Assembly (NCBI RefSeq): GCF_024586455.1
Contig: NC_065923.1
Coordinates: 65,321,076 to 65,385,075 of the forward strand
Length of the DNA: 64,000 nt
From: Bactrocera neohumeralis
Taxonomy: Eukaryota; Arthropoda; Insecta; Diptera; Tephritidae
Direction: 5' to 3'
The notes beneath the pieces were generated by a model. It saw only the letters and a program-made list of their open reading frames with translations. It made no database searches and was not told the origin of the DNA. Positions 47,536 to 60,480 of this stretch are shown here, piece after piece. Positions within the stretch are counted from its first letter, which is position 1. Every line of letters begins with the position of its first letter. The position numbers and the translations under genes are program-made.

Positions 47536-49289
47536 CGATAGCGAAAAGTAAAAACGAAATAATTGATCGACTATCTCTATTTCTTCACCGAGCTGGTTAA
47601 AATATTTCCACCACTTATAGTGCCATTGCAGAAAGAGAAGTACACTTTCTAAGCACTAACTGTACATTAAAATTTTCCACCGCTTCGAAACCTTGCAACA
47701 AAAAATGTGTCAACACAAACATTTCGTGCCGGCGAAACATGATAAACATAACAATTTGTGCGCACCATTTACACCACCACACTATCATGCAACATAATCT
47801 CCAAATCACGAGGATCATGCAAGGATCATTAAACCGTACAAAAAATGGATAAAATAATCCAATTAGCACAGCATGATGTACAAAACTTTTCAAATATTAC
47901 TGGCATAACAGAAATGAACTTGCACCTGTTGCAAGCGAAAACAAGCAAGGAAAATAACAATAATAATAATAATGAGTGAAGAAGAACGAAGCACGAACAA
48001 CGCGTAAAGGGAATCTTGCGATCTTGCAATGCGCGTTGTGCGCGTTTCAAAGGCAACACAGATTGATAAGAAATTAAATAAACATGTATATAGAAGGCAA
48101 CAAAAACAGCAACAACTGCATGCCATACTTGCCACAGACAGACTTGACAACCATGGCTGGCACTTTGCGATGCATAGTGGGAAAGGATCACAGTGATTGA
48201 TCGTGCTGCAAGCAAGCCAGCCAAGGGTTGCTTTGTGCGAAAGGCAATTCTAAGCAGACAATAAATTTCTACCTTTTCTAACACACACAATACATAAATG
48301 CATATGTATATATATATATAAAAATATATAGTATATGATAAAGTTCTGCTGTCGAATATATTTCGAGCAGATAGTGCGTAGGTATTGTATGACATGTTGC
48401 ATGCAACGTACGGTTGTGCGCGTACTCCTACTTAGTATTGAAGTGATTGCTTCATGTCTTGCAGTGAGTGACGCTGACGTTGAGTAGGTTGCATGGTGCT
48501 TGTAAAAATTGTTGTTGTGCTGCGTGTGCGCAGGATAATCCCCATACTGAAGTGGTTCGTTTTATTTGTGCCCTGCAAAGCAGATCCTCTATAGTTTTTC
48601 TGTTTTTTTTGAATAATTAAACATTTGCTGTGTTTGTATGTGTATTGTATGCATAGAATTATTAAATAGGCAAACTGCAAACCGGTTTCACTCATTTACA
48701 AGCACACAAACACTTGATTGCTCACGATTTTTCCACTGCCACGATCGGATAGATCAGCACGATCGACATACAATCAAGTGCAAATGTGCCATGAAACTCC
48801 ATGGTTACGAATTTTGAAGTTTTGTACCCGCGAAACATGCTGGAAAAGTGATAGTAGTGAGTGAGATTATTGCCTCGCTCACAAAATGGAACGAAGATAA
48901 ATAAAGACTTTTGTAGACACTTTCTAGGATTCGACTTTTCATCTCAGGTGCCTAATTTTCAAGCGCAAAATACATACATACATATGTCGAGCGGAACGAC
49001 GACCACAAAATATATAGAAATGGCGCCATCAATTGAATTGTTGTCGTTTTTGTAACGGATATCTAGACATTGTTTTGAGGAAAGCGCAGGGAATTTTTCA
49101 TGGAAATAATCTCAAGGGAAGTCCAGGAAAGGTGTTGTTTCGAAGGGGTCAATACGTAAAAAATAGGGGTGGGGCATGCAAAGTGGAGGTTAGATGCGCG
49201 CAGGGATGTCAGACTCTATTCAGAGCTTAATATACTAAAATATGCAAAACGTAGTTTCTTGAGGGTTAATCTATAATAGAATGCCAACT
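47536..49289. other. Non-coding interval with (TA)n microsatellite
   Basis: The 188-codon minus frame at 47829-48395 runs through ATAATAATAATA and (TA)n tracts (48303-48322) and consists of hydrophobic low-complexity sequence with no domain. I take it as a chance frame. Nothing else was recognised. Confidence 0.45.
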
Positions 49290-49515
49290 TCTGTGAAACC
49301 ATCCCCGTAGAAAACTGCCTGGAGTGGAATTTATTGTATTACTTAACCTGTAGCATGCGGACCTCTCTATGTACATAGGTGTTCGATGGCAAACATCCTT
49401 TTATTATACGCAGCGCAGTATTCTGACATGTCTGAAACTTATTCATCTGCGTTCCACCCCATTCAGGAGACAATTCCGATACTGCGTAATTGATGGCCGA
49501 ACTGGCCAGTTTCCT
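49290..49515 (-). mobile_element. Jockey/CR1-like retroposon fragment, end of RT domain
   Basis: The minus strand reads INYAVSELSPEWGGTQMNKF, then QTCQNTALRIIKGCLPSNTY and VHREVRMLQVK, followed by NKFHSRQFST. This matches closely the 'NYA.P.WSP..S...W.KLQ.CQNTALRT.TGC' and 'HLH.ET.MLPVKEHN.MLSRQFLL' blocks that end the RT domain in Jockey-type elements. One stop (LQVK*YN) interrupts it. It is the same part of the protein as the plus-strand fragment at 26330, but a separate insertion. The catalytic part of RT is absent. Further decayed sequence may extend to about 49200. Confidence 0.7.
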
Positions 49516-52080
49516 TGTAAATTTTTTTTTTAGAAGGAGGAAGCATCAAAAGCTGGAGTGCGGTACTTTAATCTGCTAAACCTAATCTACTCCCATCTCA
49601 TGTCTCTCCCACGGGACTACTGGACAAAGTATTACTTCATGGGAGAGAAGAAGACTTTTAAGTCTCCTCTATTTCACGGACTGACTGACGCCTAATCTGT
49701 TGTAACAGTCTCAGTCTTGTCCTTGTAAGTTGCTAACAGCGTTTCTTTGTTCTTTTCTCAGAGCTCCGGCTACCGTCTGTAATTACGGTCATATTCGGAG
49801 TGCAAGAGTATAGGCGGAATTGTAATGTCATCGATAGAAATATGACTTTGTCCACTTCGTGAATAAGTTCGCTATGGATTCGATGAAGGAGAATGTTAGC
49901 CGCTTCAATTGAAAAAGTTTCTCGCTTTTAGATATACTACAAAAAGTATTTGTTTTCTACATCTTATATGGGCGTATCCACAGTCCAGCTACGACTGACC
50001 AGTTGAACACCAGCATTCTCGTCGTTTTTGCCACTACAAAGTCGATTATGCTTGCAAATATGGTGCAGAAGAGTACAGAACCCACAGGTTTATTTTACAT
50101 AAGACAAAATTTCAGTGATAATAGTTTAAAAGTAATATATTCATTATATTTGTATTATCTATAATGTTTCTATATGTATTGTATTATATAAGAAAATCCT
50201 TCTGATCTTCGACAAAAGTTTTCGAAATTGCGCGATGAGATTGTCATACCTACATTTTATTTAGGCCGATATATAGAGTTATTATGGTCACCAACTTTTA
50301 CCTAGGTTCCGCCTCGTAAGAATAGATTATATGAAATATATATATATGTTGTTATAATAAAATTTCCTACAAGTTTGTCAGGTACATTTTTTCTATATCT
50401 CTTGTCATTTACGAGATATATACAAAAAATGCGAATTTCGACGAAAAATTGGGTTTAGAGCCCCGTACTACCTCACCGGTGTGAGTTTTGACTTTGTCGC
50501 AATAGACATTTTTGTAGAGTGTTAAATTCTGAGGAATATGTGTCTAAATTCAAAGCGATGCCATAAAATGCCTCTGAGCTATAGAAATTTAAAGATACAA
50601 AATTACAATTGTAGTGTATTTTGTATGGAAAATTTGTACATGCCTTGGTACAATCCTTAATGTTAATATTAAGGGCTCAAATTTTCAGAGATTTTTTTTA
50701 AGGGTATTTCCAAGGAAATTTCATGATGGGGCTGAAGAAAATAAATAGTTAAAAAAACCCTAATATACATCTACATACATATATACATATTATATGAAAC
50801 ATCTTAATCATACCAAATACTATTCCTACTCTTACACTAGGCGCATTCATACCAAGAGTGTTAAAATTAGTAAAACTTGTTTCTAAACCCCATTGAGCGG
50901 ATTCATCTTCGTCTCTATGCTGAATTTATTCTATTACCTCAATTTGTGTTAAACATTTTTTCAGTAGTTTTCAAACATTTAAAAATATTTGAATTTTCAG
51001 CATCGTATAGCAGATACGGTCCGAAACTGAGTCTTTCTTACTTTTTGTTTTTGTTTTTTGTTTTTTATTTTCCTTATTTTCACTTTTGTTTTCTTTGTGC
51101 AGTAAAAACTGGATAATAGCACAGCAGCATTTTCAAACACGCAATGCCTATATTTCTACGTACATACATACATACACATCCAAATGCATATGCATATTCC
51201 TATTGCTGCCTCAACTGCCACTTCTTCCTTTTGTCAGCATTGCTTGCTGTTTTGTGGCAAATAATAACGTAGCAAATCCATTTAGTAAGTATGTCAATGC
51301 GTATGTATGTGTGTGCAATCCCTTAAAAACCCATTGTACCATGGGGTTTGCAAGCAAAAATCGAAAAAGAAGCAGCAACGTTTAGAAAGAACAGCAATTG
51401 CATTTAAGGTCCCCCATAATTTCTTTGTTGTAACACTCCACTCTGCTACATGCTGCCACACCGCTCATTTACCCATTCACCCGCACCTGTGCGCACTTCT
51501 ATTTCTTTCTTCCTCTCTCCTGCTTCCTCTCTTTCTATGCACGTGTTTGAAGGCGTGTGAAAATTCAAAATTCAATTGAAAATCCATGCGTCGCTTGATC
51601 GGCAGCAAATGCGGCATTGCACTCATTTAAATGCAATTTGTAAATCCCTTTACTTTGTGTTTGCCTCATTGCCGTGGATTTCCAGCTAAAAAGCTGAGCA
51701 TTTCAGTAGTAATTCATGCGTTTGCCGGAATGGGGGGAGTGAAGGCAGCAATACTTCTTTTATCCTATTGCATTTTGTTGGTGCCCCGTATTAGCACATA
51801 GGCGGCTCCCTTAATTTTGCAGTAACGTGGGAATCAAATGCATATAATTTTGTATTCTTTTCCTTCGATTTGCATTCACGCACTGTTTAACTGAGACGCT
51901 GCCGCTAAAATTTGCGTTGATCGTACGTCAGCGGTTAATTTTGGAGCTGCACGATCGATGATCGATCACTTGTGAAATTCGTTATTCACATTTCAAATGC
52001 TAAGCTGAACAACCTATTTAGTGTATTGCAGAACAAAATCAGCAACTATTTGAAAAAGAAATTTGTTAGGGGTGTATATT
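49516..52080. other. AT-rich interval, nothing assigned
   Basis: A 9-bp stem (TCTCTCCCA 49603-49611 with TGGGAGAGA 49640-49648) could form a hairpin. A (TA)n tract lies at 50338-50350 and ACAT repeats at 51160-51178. The plus frames at 50877-51579 are low complexity. No family signature was recognised. Confidence 0.45.
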
Positions 52081-54376
52081 AAATAGGGAAACTTTTTAAC
52101 TTGTCACCTTTGCCGAGTCTGGGCGGCGGAGCAGCCGTTATCAAGTTTACTTTAATAGATTCGAAGGATTCAAAAACAGGTTTGTGGTAGAAAATAGTGG
52201 TCTTGTAATCCTTCTATGGATCGCCGGGTGTTAAGGTTTTTAGCATTCACCGTATAGTCCGTGCTTCAAACCAAGTTTCTAGAGAATGTTATGAAAAACG
52301 ACAACCACTGTTTTTTTTTTTTTCAAATGGCAACAATACATTGCATAAAACCGTGCATATTTGAGCTAAATCGGATCATTCTAACTGTCCTAAATAAAAC
52401 CTTGAATTCAAAGCAAAAATAATGGATTTCTTTTTACTACAAGTTATATTAGGGTCAAAGGAAAATCTTTTGTTCGGAACTTTCTTCAAAACATGGTATT
52501 TGAGGGATACCATTCTTTCTTTTACTTATGTATTTATTTCAAAACTTTAGATAATACAATCTCAAGTTGCTCAGCCCACATAACGACAAGTAATAGCACG
52601 CAGGAGAGACATACGCACTTATGCCTTTGCACCAAGCGACAACAAGTGGATGTAATACCCTTAATCCCCCTCAAAAAACACAAGTATGGATCGCCCGGAC
52701 GCCAATAAGCATGAACGAGAATGTTTAGGGAAAAAGAATCTGTAAAAAAACGGCTTGCGACTACACGAAATGCAACCAACTGCAGCTAGGGATTATTGGC
52801 AATAGCATGAGTGCGGTTCAACATTGAGCATTATCACTGGAAAAAGGGCAAAAAAGAGAGAAAAATCAAACCATAAAATTTTATAAGAAGCCAGCTGCCC
52901 CCTTAAAAGGGCAACAAACCCGATCGATGCTGTTACACATAAGCGAGGGAGCTCGAACGAAGTCGCGCCGTGGTGATTGTAAGCAAGCAACAAGCTGAAG
53001 ACGTTATGTTGCAGCACGACAGGCATGGCATGCTGCAACGCATGCGCCATACACTGCCACACTTTTGAAGCATAGCCATACAACGCAACGCTTATTTTAT
53101 TTGTTTGTGTTTTTCTTTCGTTTGTTATTTTTTCGTCAATTTTTCATTATTTATCACTGTTGTATGCTTGGCCAGCGCGTTGGCTTGTGTATTTATGGAC
53201 AACTTTATAGGCTGCCTCCGAAGTGCACATTATGTATGAAGAAAAAAAAAAACTAAAGTAAAACGTGAAAAAAGAGAAGGAAAAAATTAAATAATAAAAT
53301 CAACAGCATCTTTGGTAGTACTTCGAGCTCAGGTTTGTTCGTTTGGTCGCTGGTTCGCCGGCGCGTTCGTTTGCTCAGTCGGTCGGTCGATTGCTTGCTG
53401 TGCGCGCTCGTAATCATAAAAATACGTGAAAAATCAAGCAAACAATAGCAACAACAACTATATACTCGTATTTATGTATGTACATTGTACAACAAACACA
53501 TGCATCACAACAAAAACGCTATAGTTGGGTCTCAGCGCGCCCGTGGTTTTGCTTTGACTGGGCGTTATGGTCGCTTGACTGTTCGGCGGGCTGCCGTGGC
53601 TGCGTGGAGGAGCACGGTTGGCGGCACAAAAATTCACAAGCGTCGCCAGTATGTCTGGCGCGACGCGGTTGTAGTGTAGCAAAGCAACAACAATGAGAGC
53701 GCATTAAAGCAACGCTACGTTCGTGTCATAAGTGCACGGAGAGGCGAGCGCCGTTATTGTTATTGTTGTTATTTGTAACTGCGCTTTTATGCTCTACCAC
53801 TTTTTGTTGTTGCTTTTATGTTCAGCACTTTTTCTGTGTTTTATTGTTGTGGCACTTCCATATCTTTGCCCCACAACGGCACTCAGTTGCATGCAACATA
53901 TTCACGTTTGTTGTTTTTGAAGCGTTTGTTGTATTGTATTTCACCTACAATTCTTATTTAGCTCCCATTTGGGTTACGATTTTGTGGTTACGGGCTCCTT
54001 TGTTGCTATGAAATAGAAAATTCTGTATTAAGAATATTATTCTACATCATTTCTTAGCTCCTTTCTAAATTATACTCACTTTATTGCCAATTTGTCTTCT
54101 TCAACTGAGTGATCGATATTCCCATTTCTAAATTTAATCAATCCTTCAATACACTTTTCTAAAAATACAATATGCACTTTTGATCTATAGGTATTAACAT
54201 TGAATAACATACGTTGTGTTTTACGTGGGTATCTGCCTTATGACAGCCTGAATCCACGGTGCTCAAGATCGCAGCGAATCAAAACAATTCCTTTATCAAC
54301 ACTTCAAACAATGCAAGCATTAGATGGAACCAGCTGGTAAGGCGGAATGTACACCTTGGCCGCATTTGAATCCCAT
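52081..54376. other. Non-coding interval, one GC-rich basic frame
   Basis: At 53485-53679 a 65-codon plus frame contains SQRARGFALTGRYGRLTVRR and further Arg-rich sequence, but overlapping frames on both strands are equally open and no family is recognised. An opa tract lies at 53750-53815. No RNA gene or transposon was recognised. Confidence 0.4.
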
Positions 54377-54538
54377 CTAAAACCTCTGCCATACTCTGTG
54401 TCCATCACCAGGCCACAAGGCGACTCCAAATTGAACTGACACAAAGTTAGCTCTCCCAGCATCTATGGCAGTAGCGGTTTCCAGTTGTGCCCCATTCAGC
54501 TCATGACTGTTGACATTTGTAGCTAGTACCTCAAGTTC
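54377..54538 (-). other. Unidentified coding-like block, 53 codons
   Basis: The minus-strand frame reads ELEVLATNVNSHELNGAQLE then TATAIDAGRANFVSVQFGVA and LWPGDGHRVWQRF before TAG. The amino acid composition is balanced and protein-like. A second frame (GRGFRWDSNAAKVYIPPYQL, about 54315-54440) overlaps and continues it, which would fit a frameshifted old coding sequence. I cannot name a family. Confidence 0.2.
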
Positions 54539-54944
54539 TTTTCATTGATAGGAATCACATTTTAGTTCAAGATTAGTATAATTGCACTATTTTCTAACTA
54601 GACTATGCCTATTACTTAAGGCAAGCACCCACCACATACATATGTACATTGTACATGGTGCAATTTGGATTTTAGTCGCTTTATACGATTGGCAGGCCCT
54701 ACCGCGGGTAAACTCTTATTACCTCCTTTCTCGCTGGGCGGTTTAACATGGAAAATGTCGGTTCGCTTTTTAAGATTTTGTTGTCTTCTCAAAAATTTAA
54801 TTGCGAAGCAATAAAAAGTATTCGAGTCGAATTTAGACCACTGGCTATAGGATTTCTGTTTGATTATGCCAGGCTATTTGATTTATACGATTCGTACTGT
54901 TGGATTTAACACACTACAATATTTGTTTGTTTTTTTTTGGTCAG
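54539..54944. other. AT-rich interval, nothing recognised
   Basis: No frames or repeats of note. Decayed 5' sequence of the mariner-like element that follows could be included here. Confidence 0.4.
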
Positions 54945-55576
54945 CGTTCAAGCCCATTTCTGGTTCAATGCGTATGTAAAGGAGCAAAATTTCCGCATTT
55001 GCGACGAAAAAATTCGATAGCTGCCATATCATCCAAAAAATGGTTTGGTATGGTTTGTGAGCCAGTGAATCATCGGTCCATATTTCGGCAAAAATGATGC
55101 CAGGAAGAACGTAACGATCCATGATAACCGACTATTTGATGCGCGAAATTGGAGCTCGTGATCTCGGCGAAATTTGGTTTCAACAAGACGGCGATCACAT
55201 ATCGCATCAATCGATGAATTTTTTGAGAAAACACTTCAGTGAGCACGTTTTAGGACTGTCGATTTTCCACAAAGATCGCGTATATGTAATGTCTAAAATC
55301 TATGCGGACAATCCCTCTTCCATTCAGGCCTTGGAGCAAAACATCACGAGTGTCATTCCCCAGTTACCAGTCGAAATGCTCGAACGAGTCATCGAAAATT
55401 GGACTGCACGGATGGATCATCTGAGACGTAACCGAGGCTAATAGTTTAAATAAGTTATCTTCAAGAAATAAATGCTAAATAGTGTTTTTTCAAATGATAA
55501 TAAGCATTCCCTATTCCCATTGAAGTTTCTGTTTTTTTCTTAAAAAAGTTAAGGCACCTCGAAGGGGATCACCCTC
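54945..55576 (+). mobile_element. Mariner-like (DUF4817-type) transposase relic with 3' terminus
   Basis: The plus strand reads AHFWFNAYVKEQNFRICDEK (54960-55016), a frameshift region with IIGPYFGKNDA, and then a 107-codon frame 55121-55441. That frame contains REIGARDLGEIWFQQDG with the second catalytic Asp, and the C-terminal LPVEMLERVIENWTARMDHL. The usual FSDEAHF reads LVSVQAHF, so the first Asp is gone. The PPRSCDLTPLDYFLWG stretch carrying the third Asp is deleted between LSIFHKD and VMSKIYAD. The 3' end is GGATCACCCTC at 55566-55576 followed by TA, inversely matching the terminus at 11013. Non-functional; it may share ancestry with the 11013 copy. Confidence 0.82.
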
Positions 55577-57194
55577 TACTTTTGTATTCAATGGGCTGTA
55601 TAGAGTTTAGACCAAAAACTCTTGCTTTGATCTTGTAGTCCAATTAAATTTGGAGCTAACTTACTGTTTCAAAACCATCTTTCCTTCTTCGTGATTTAGG
55701 TATATAATATTTGCATCAATAGCATAGATATAGTAGGTCGAAAGAAGGCCCTCAGATAGATAGGTTAGTGATTGAGAAATACTAACTGTATAAACTAACA
55801 TTAGTAATCAATATAAATCCAGTGATACGGCGCTGTATGATATGCGTGAATGGATACTTTAGAATAGTTACTAGACCTTTTAGTTATTAGACAAGCTACA
55901 CGGAAACATACGATCTATTGAACACTCGTCGTAAATCAGCAGTCTCAAATAGGAGTCTACGATAGGTTATAGTATAAGTACTCCTGGAATGGAATTACTA
56001 CCTACAAAGCCTATCCGATGCGAATATGTGACAAAGCAAAAAGAATTGCCATAATTTTCGCACTAGATCAATAAGAATATGCCGCAAAGTGATTACTTCT
56101 ATCGTTAATAAAAATAAAGTCTTTTAATAGCTAATAGTTCTGGAATGTTAAGGATATTTTGAAGACAATATAAATACTTTACCCAACATTATACTCAATT
56201 CATTCAATATATCTATATACTTTAACCATAACCGCGCTTAAATATGCCCATACGTCATAATCAAACTCTAGCATTTTACATAATAATGCAATCAAGTCAT
56301 ATTATAGTTTCCCCGAGGCAATTTAAAATAAAATTAGCACCCTGTATATTACAATATTAAGACCCGGGCTAAATTGCTGCATAAAGAAAACTAAAGTAAC
56401 AACAAACACAACAAGCTAAATAATGAGTAGTATTTCATAACGGCAAGTCGACCAAGTGGCTGGCTCAGCTTGCCAAAAACAACAACGTAAGCACAAACCC
56501 TGCCATTAGCGGTCGAAGCGCGAAAAATCAGTTTTAATAGCAAGTGGCAATAGGAAAAAGGCTGGCATATCTATAATTCGGTTTTCTAAGTAAAACTTGA
56601 GTAACGGTATCTAATCGTTGACCAGTCATACACGCAACTTGTGGGCTGGCTTTAGCATCGACTAGCTGCCACACACTATAATCGCCGTATGCAGCTCGGG
56701 TGCAGTTTAGTGTGGTCAAGTGATCGTTATATTATTTAATTTTTTTTTGTTTTGCTCCACCAATCAAAATTACAATGTGCGCGAAATTTCAAACAAGCAT
56801 AACATTTTATTGATTACAATAACGAGTATAATAAAGACTGACGCAAGCGATCGATATTCAAAATAACTCCATTAAAATGCAAACATTGTTTATATGGTCA
56901 AAACATTTCGCAAGATCCTTTAGTTTGTGCGTTCTCTATCTTGTAGAAAACTTAAGACATGCCATGCTCGTAATTTGTAGCTTTAAAGTATAGCACCTAA
57001 TGGTGTCTATGTGGTCAGACCACTAAGAAAACTGTTTTTAATTTGGTCGGCATGCCTGAAATTCATATTTCATTTGCATTGAAAATATCTAAAGACTCGG
57101 TTTGAAGATGTAAATATAAAGACTCTTCCGACGCTTAATACACGCCATCAAGTTTGGTCTTTAGAAGTTTTGTAGCTCATCAAATATAATTACG
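55577..57194. other. AT-rich interval, nothing recognised
   Basis: No element or gene signature. The minus frame at 56534-56719 has no recognisable domain. Confidence 0.45.
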
Positions 57195-57860
57195 TTTATT
57201 TTTCAAAATGAGTTTTTTTGTTGCCATTTATGATTTGAACAAAACGTCGTCCAAACGATCACCTCGGCTCCGTTTGCATATCTCCACCCGCTTATGCCAA
57301 ATTTTCAATCACCAGGTGCAGCATTTCGGCTGGAATTTCGACCGTAGTGCGCTAAATGTTGTCTTCAAGCTCCCCGAGAGTTGTTAGTTGACTAGCGTAA
57401 ACTTTTGATTTAATAACCCCTAATGACCTTGGCGGCCAATTGACGAAATAAACGAGTCGCCAAACTTTTCACATAAATTGTCCCTGTTTAGACGTAAAAC
57501 ATGAGCCGACGTACTGTCTGGTTAGAAATAGTGATCGTCCGCGTGAATTTCATCAACTTCCGGGGGAAAAATCATCGTGTTTTACAGTACTGGTGACGAC
57601 ATTTGCTGCCTGATTTCGGAAGAAATAAGTTCTGGTGATGTCGCCATACAACAATCCGCGCGAAACAGCAAAGTTTTGGGTTTCCTGACTTTCTACAAAA
57701 GCGACAATTTGGTTTATTAAGGAAACCATTAAGACTCAAATGGGCCACATACATATAAGAAGATGAAGTTTCGATGAAAAGCAGCCACCGGAGAACCTAA
57801 ATTTGCGTAATAATTTGCCGAATTTCCAAGCGTAGTACCAAAGTGAAACATTAAATGATG
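57195..57860 (-). mobile_element. Mariner-like transposase relic, central to C-terminal part
   Basis: On the minus strand the pieces are HLSLNGFLNKPNCRF (57690-57745), LNRDNLCEKFGDSFISSIGR, then NWPPRSLGVIKSKVYAS (about 57390-57440) and EDNI, VEIPAEMLHLVIEN (57300-57360). The order matches the insect mariner-like group, but the phrasing differs from the 11013 and 54945 copies, so it is a different subfamily. The segment CDLTPLDYFLWGY with the third catalytic Asp is missing between PPRS and IKSK. The second-Asp region is decayed. No terminal repeat was recognised. Dead copy. Confidence 0.72.
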
Positions 57861-60480
57861 AAAAATAAACATGAACACTGTGAGCTGTCAAGACCCTATT
57901 GGTAGACCCTGTATACTTACTTGGGATACCACATGTTTTCCAATCCGCAACGCTATATGTTTGATTTTTTCCATTTATCGTGGCTTGCATTATAAAATAT
58001 ATTCGAGAATTGTATTAAATTTCATAAATACTGAAGCCGATACTACGGGGCGGTATATTGTTCAAAGCCTTTCAGGCTTTCCAGTTATCATGACCGCTCA
58101 AACGTTCTCTGACCGACTAAACCAAATTAATTCTACTGATTCTGTTATATTTGGGTTTGATTTGGTCGGACTTTCTCTGAGAAGCAGTTAGAATTAATCG
58201 ACATATACCCTGAAGAACTGTCGAGTAGTAACAAGAAGAATGCTTCTTAAATTTGGATTGACTAAAGTCTGTGTGAGGGAAATTTGGGCCTCTTCTGCAC
58301 TTAATCTGCTAGATTTAATTATTTTCAAGATTTGGAATTTGTTATTAGGGGTAAAATTCAGTTTGAAGGCCGAAAAGAAGCGAATTTTACGGAATTTTTT
58401 GAGAAAAAACTTTTAAATTTATTTGTCCAAAAATTTGATACATATTATGGTGTCTTTTATCAGTATTCTAAAACTAAGCATTAATAAAAATATTTATTTG
58501 GAAAGGAACTACAGCTGATCTCCGGGAGCTCCTCTCAAAAAGACGTTTTGCGGTGACTACTATATCTCTGAATTGGATGCTTTGAAAATAAAAAACCAAA
58601 CAGATTTAGTTAAAATATTGTTAAATTTAGTAAATCAAATCGAAAGAATAAGTAAAATAAAATTTTTAGACAAAATGGCGATTTCCCAAAGAAAAAATCA
58701 ATTTCGTCCTAAATTTCCTACTTAAATTGTTTATAAAAAATATACTTAAGCAGCTCGTGCTGAGACTAATCGGTTTAACCATCTTCGAGTAATGTTGGTC
58801 ACCGACTTTAGAAACACCATTTTGAGTAAAACGCGTTTAAAGTTTGGCCGTGTAGTTCCAAGCACTTTAAAACGCGGTTTCAAATTTGCGTTTAACTTCG
58901 AAAATATTCACAGGAACATTAAGAAAATAAAACAAAAAAAATCGATTTTTGGAAAATTCTAACTGTATAGAACCGCTAATGGTATATAAGGTTAATACGG
59001 CTCTCTTTCTCCGTCACCGCAATTATATATTTCTTTAGATTCCACTTCTTGTTCCTAGATCAGTGTTTCTCCGTTGCTCGGTTTGCTAAAAACAAATGTA
59101 AAATTTTAAATAATAATAAAAATAGTCCTTTTTTATATAGGGGAAACTCCCTCTAACATCCTAACATCATTAAGAAATAAAACACGAAAGCGATTTCCAG
59201 TTCGACGTAGTACAAGTAATAACTTTAAGTCTGTTAAAGTAAGATGCAGCTCTGAGGCGTGTTTCGGAGAAGAAACGTGTAGATTTCGACGAATAAGTTC
59301 AATTCTAAAGTTTTTTTTGTCTGTAATGTAAATTTATAGAAATTTTAGGGTTAGGGCAAGAAACGAAAAAGTAAAAATATTGGTATGCTAAACATCAAGA
59401 GCCCAACACGCTTTGCCGAAATTGTAAATGTTGTTGATTTAACGTAATAATGAGGAGTCGAAACGGATTTGGATTTGTAGTATTAAAAAAATATATTTGG
59501 TTTCTATAAGAATACATATTTCTAAACATATTTAAGTATTCCACTTCAAGCAATTTTACAGTTAATCTCCACATCCCACAATTATCGATTTTCCAAACAA
59601 AATTAAAAAAAAACACATTCACAGCTAAATTTTTTAAAAGTAATTAATCACCACTCGAAGCTTTACATTCACTTTAACATTTAATAATAACAACAACTTA
59701 TAACTAGAAGCTATAACTGATAACATTTAATTGGCTTTTGATTGTTCTCTGTGACCCAAATAGAAAATAAACAAATCAAAGCCATTTCGATGTGAACGCT
59801 ACGCCACTTCGTCATGTCTACGTCTGGAACTGTAGAAGCGATAATTTACGAGTTCATGCCCGACAAATGTACAATTAATACATATAAATTTCTATATATG
59901 CACTTAAATATATACAAATTGCTTAGACGCTGCGCGTCCAGTGAAAGTGGAAGGGTTATCAGTTCTGAGTGAGACGCTAATTGTGTGTCCGCAAGTGCTT
60001 TGGGGATTCAAGGCACATAAAAATAGAAAACTTAGCTGCTGTCAGCAAGTGGAATATCAGCAATTTTGTTACAAAAAATAAATAAACTTATTTTATAAAT
60101 GGAAGTAGATTAAGATAATAATGGCAGTGAAGAAATTGCTATGAAATGTAATGAGCGAGAAGTGATGATTACGCTTAAGCTTACTGAAATGTAGTCACCA
60201 AATTTGTTAAACTCGGAATAGATCTGTTAAGCTCTAAATTTAAAGTTAAATACTTCAAATACAACATGGCGGATAGTAACTTGTAGCTCTAGACTTAGAA
60301 CTTGCAGTTGTTTTTAATGTATATTCTTAGCAAGAGCTTCACCTTATTTGAAAATATTTGGGAGCCAGGATATAATAGATATATATTCACAAATACGTCT
60401 CTGTTCAATGTAAGATCTTAAAACTATAAGATATCATATCTAGGGTTATATATACAACAATTCACAAATTAGAGTCGAAT
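57861..60480. other. AT-rich interval, possible decayed MITE-like patch
   Basis: Around 58380-59000 there are A/T homopolymers and the phrase GAGTAAAACGCGTTTAAAG (58823-58841), which echoes the motif shared by the two 714-bp MITEs. No TTAA-flanked termini were found. Open frames such as 57871-58191 have no recognisable domain. Confidence 0.4.

Noticed and set aside
47829..48395. 188-codon minus-strand open frame
   Set aside because: The longest frame in the window, but its sequence is hydrophobic low complexity translated from (TA)n and ATT/AAT repeats, with no domain and an equally open neighbouring frame.
53485..53679. Arg-rich 64-codon frame in GC-rich DNA
   Set aside because: Overlapping frames on both strands are equally open, so openness reflects composition. 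No family recognised.
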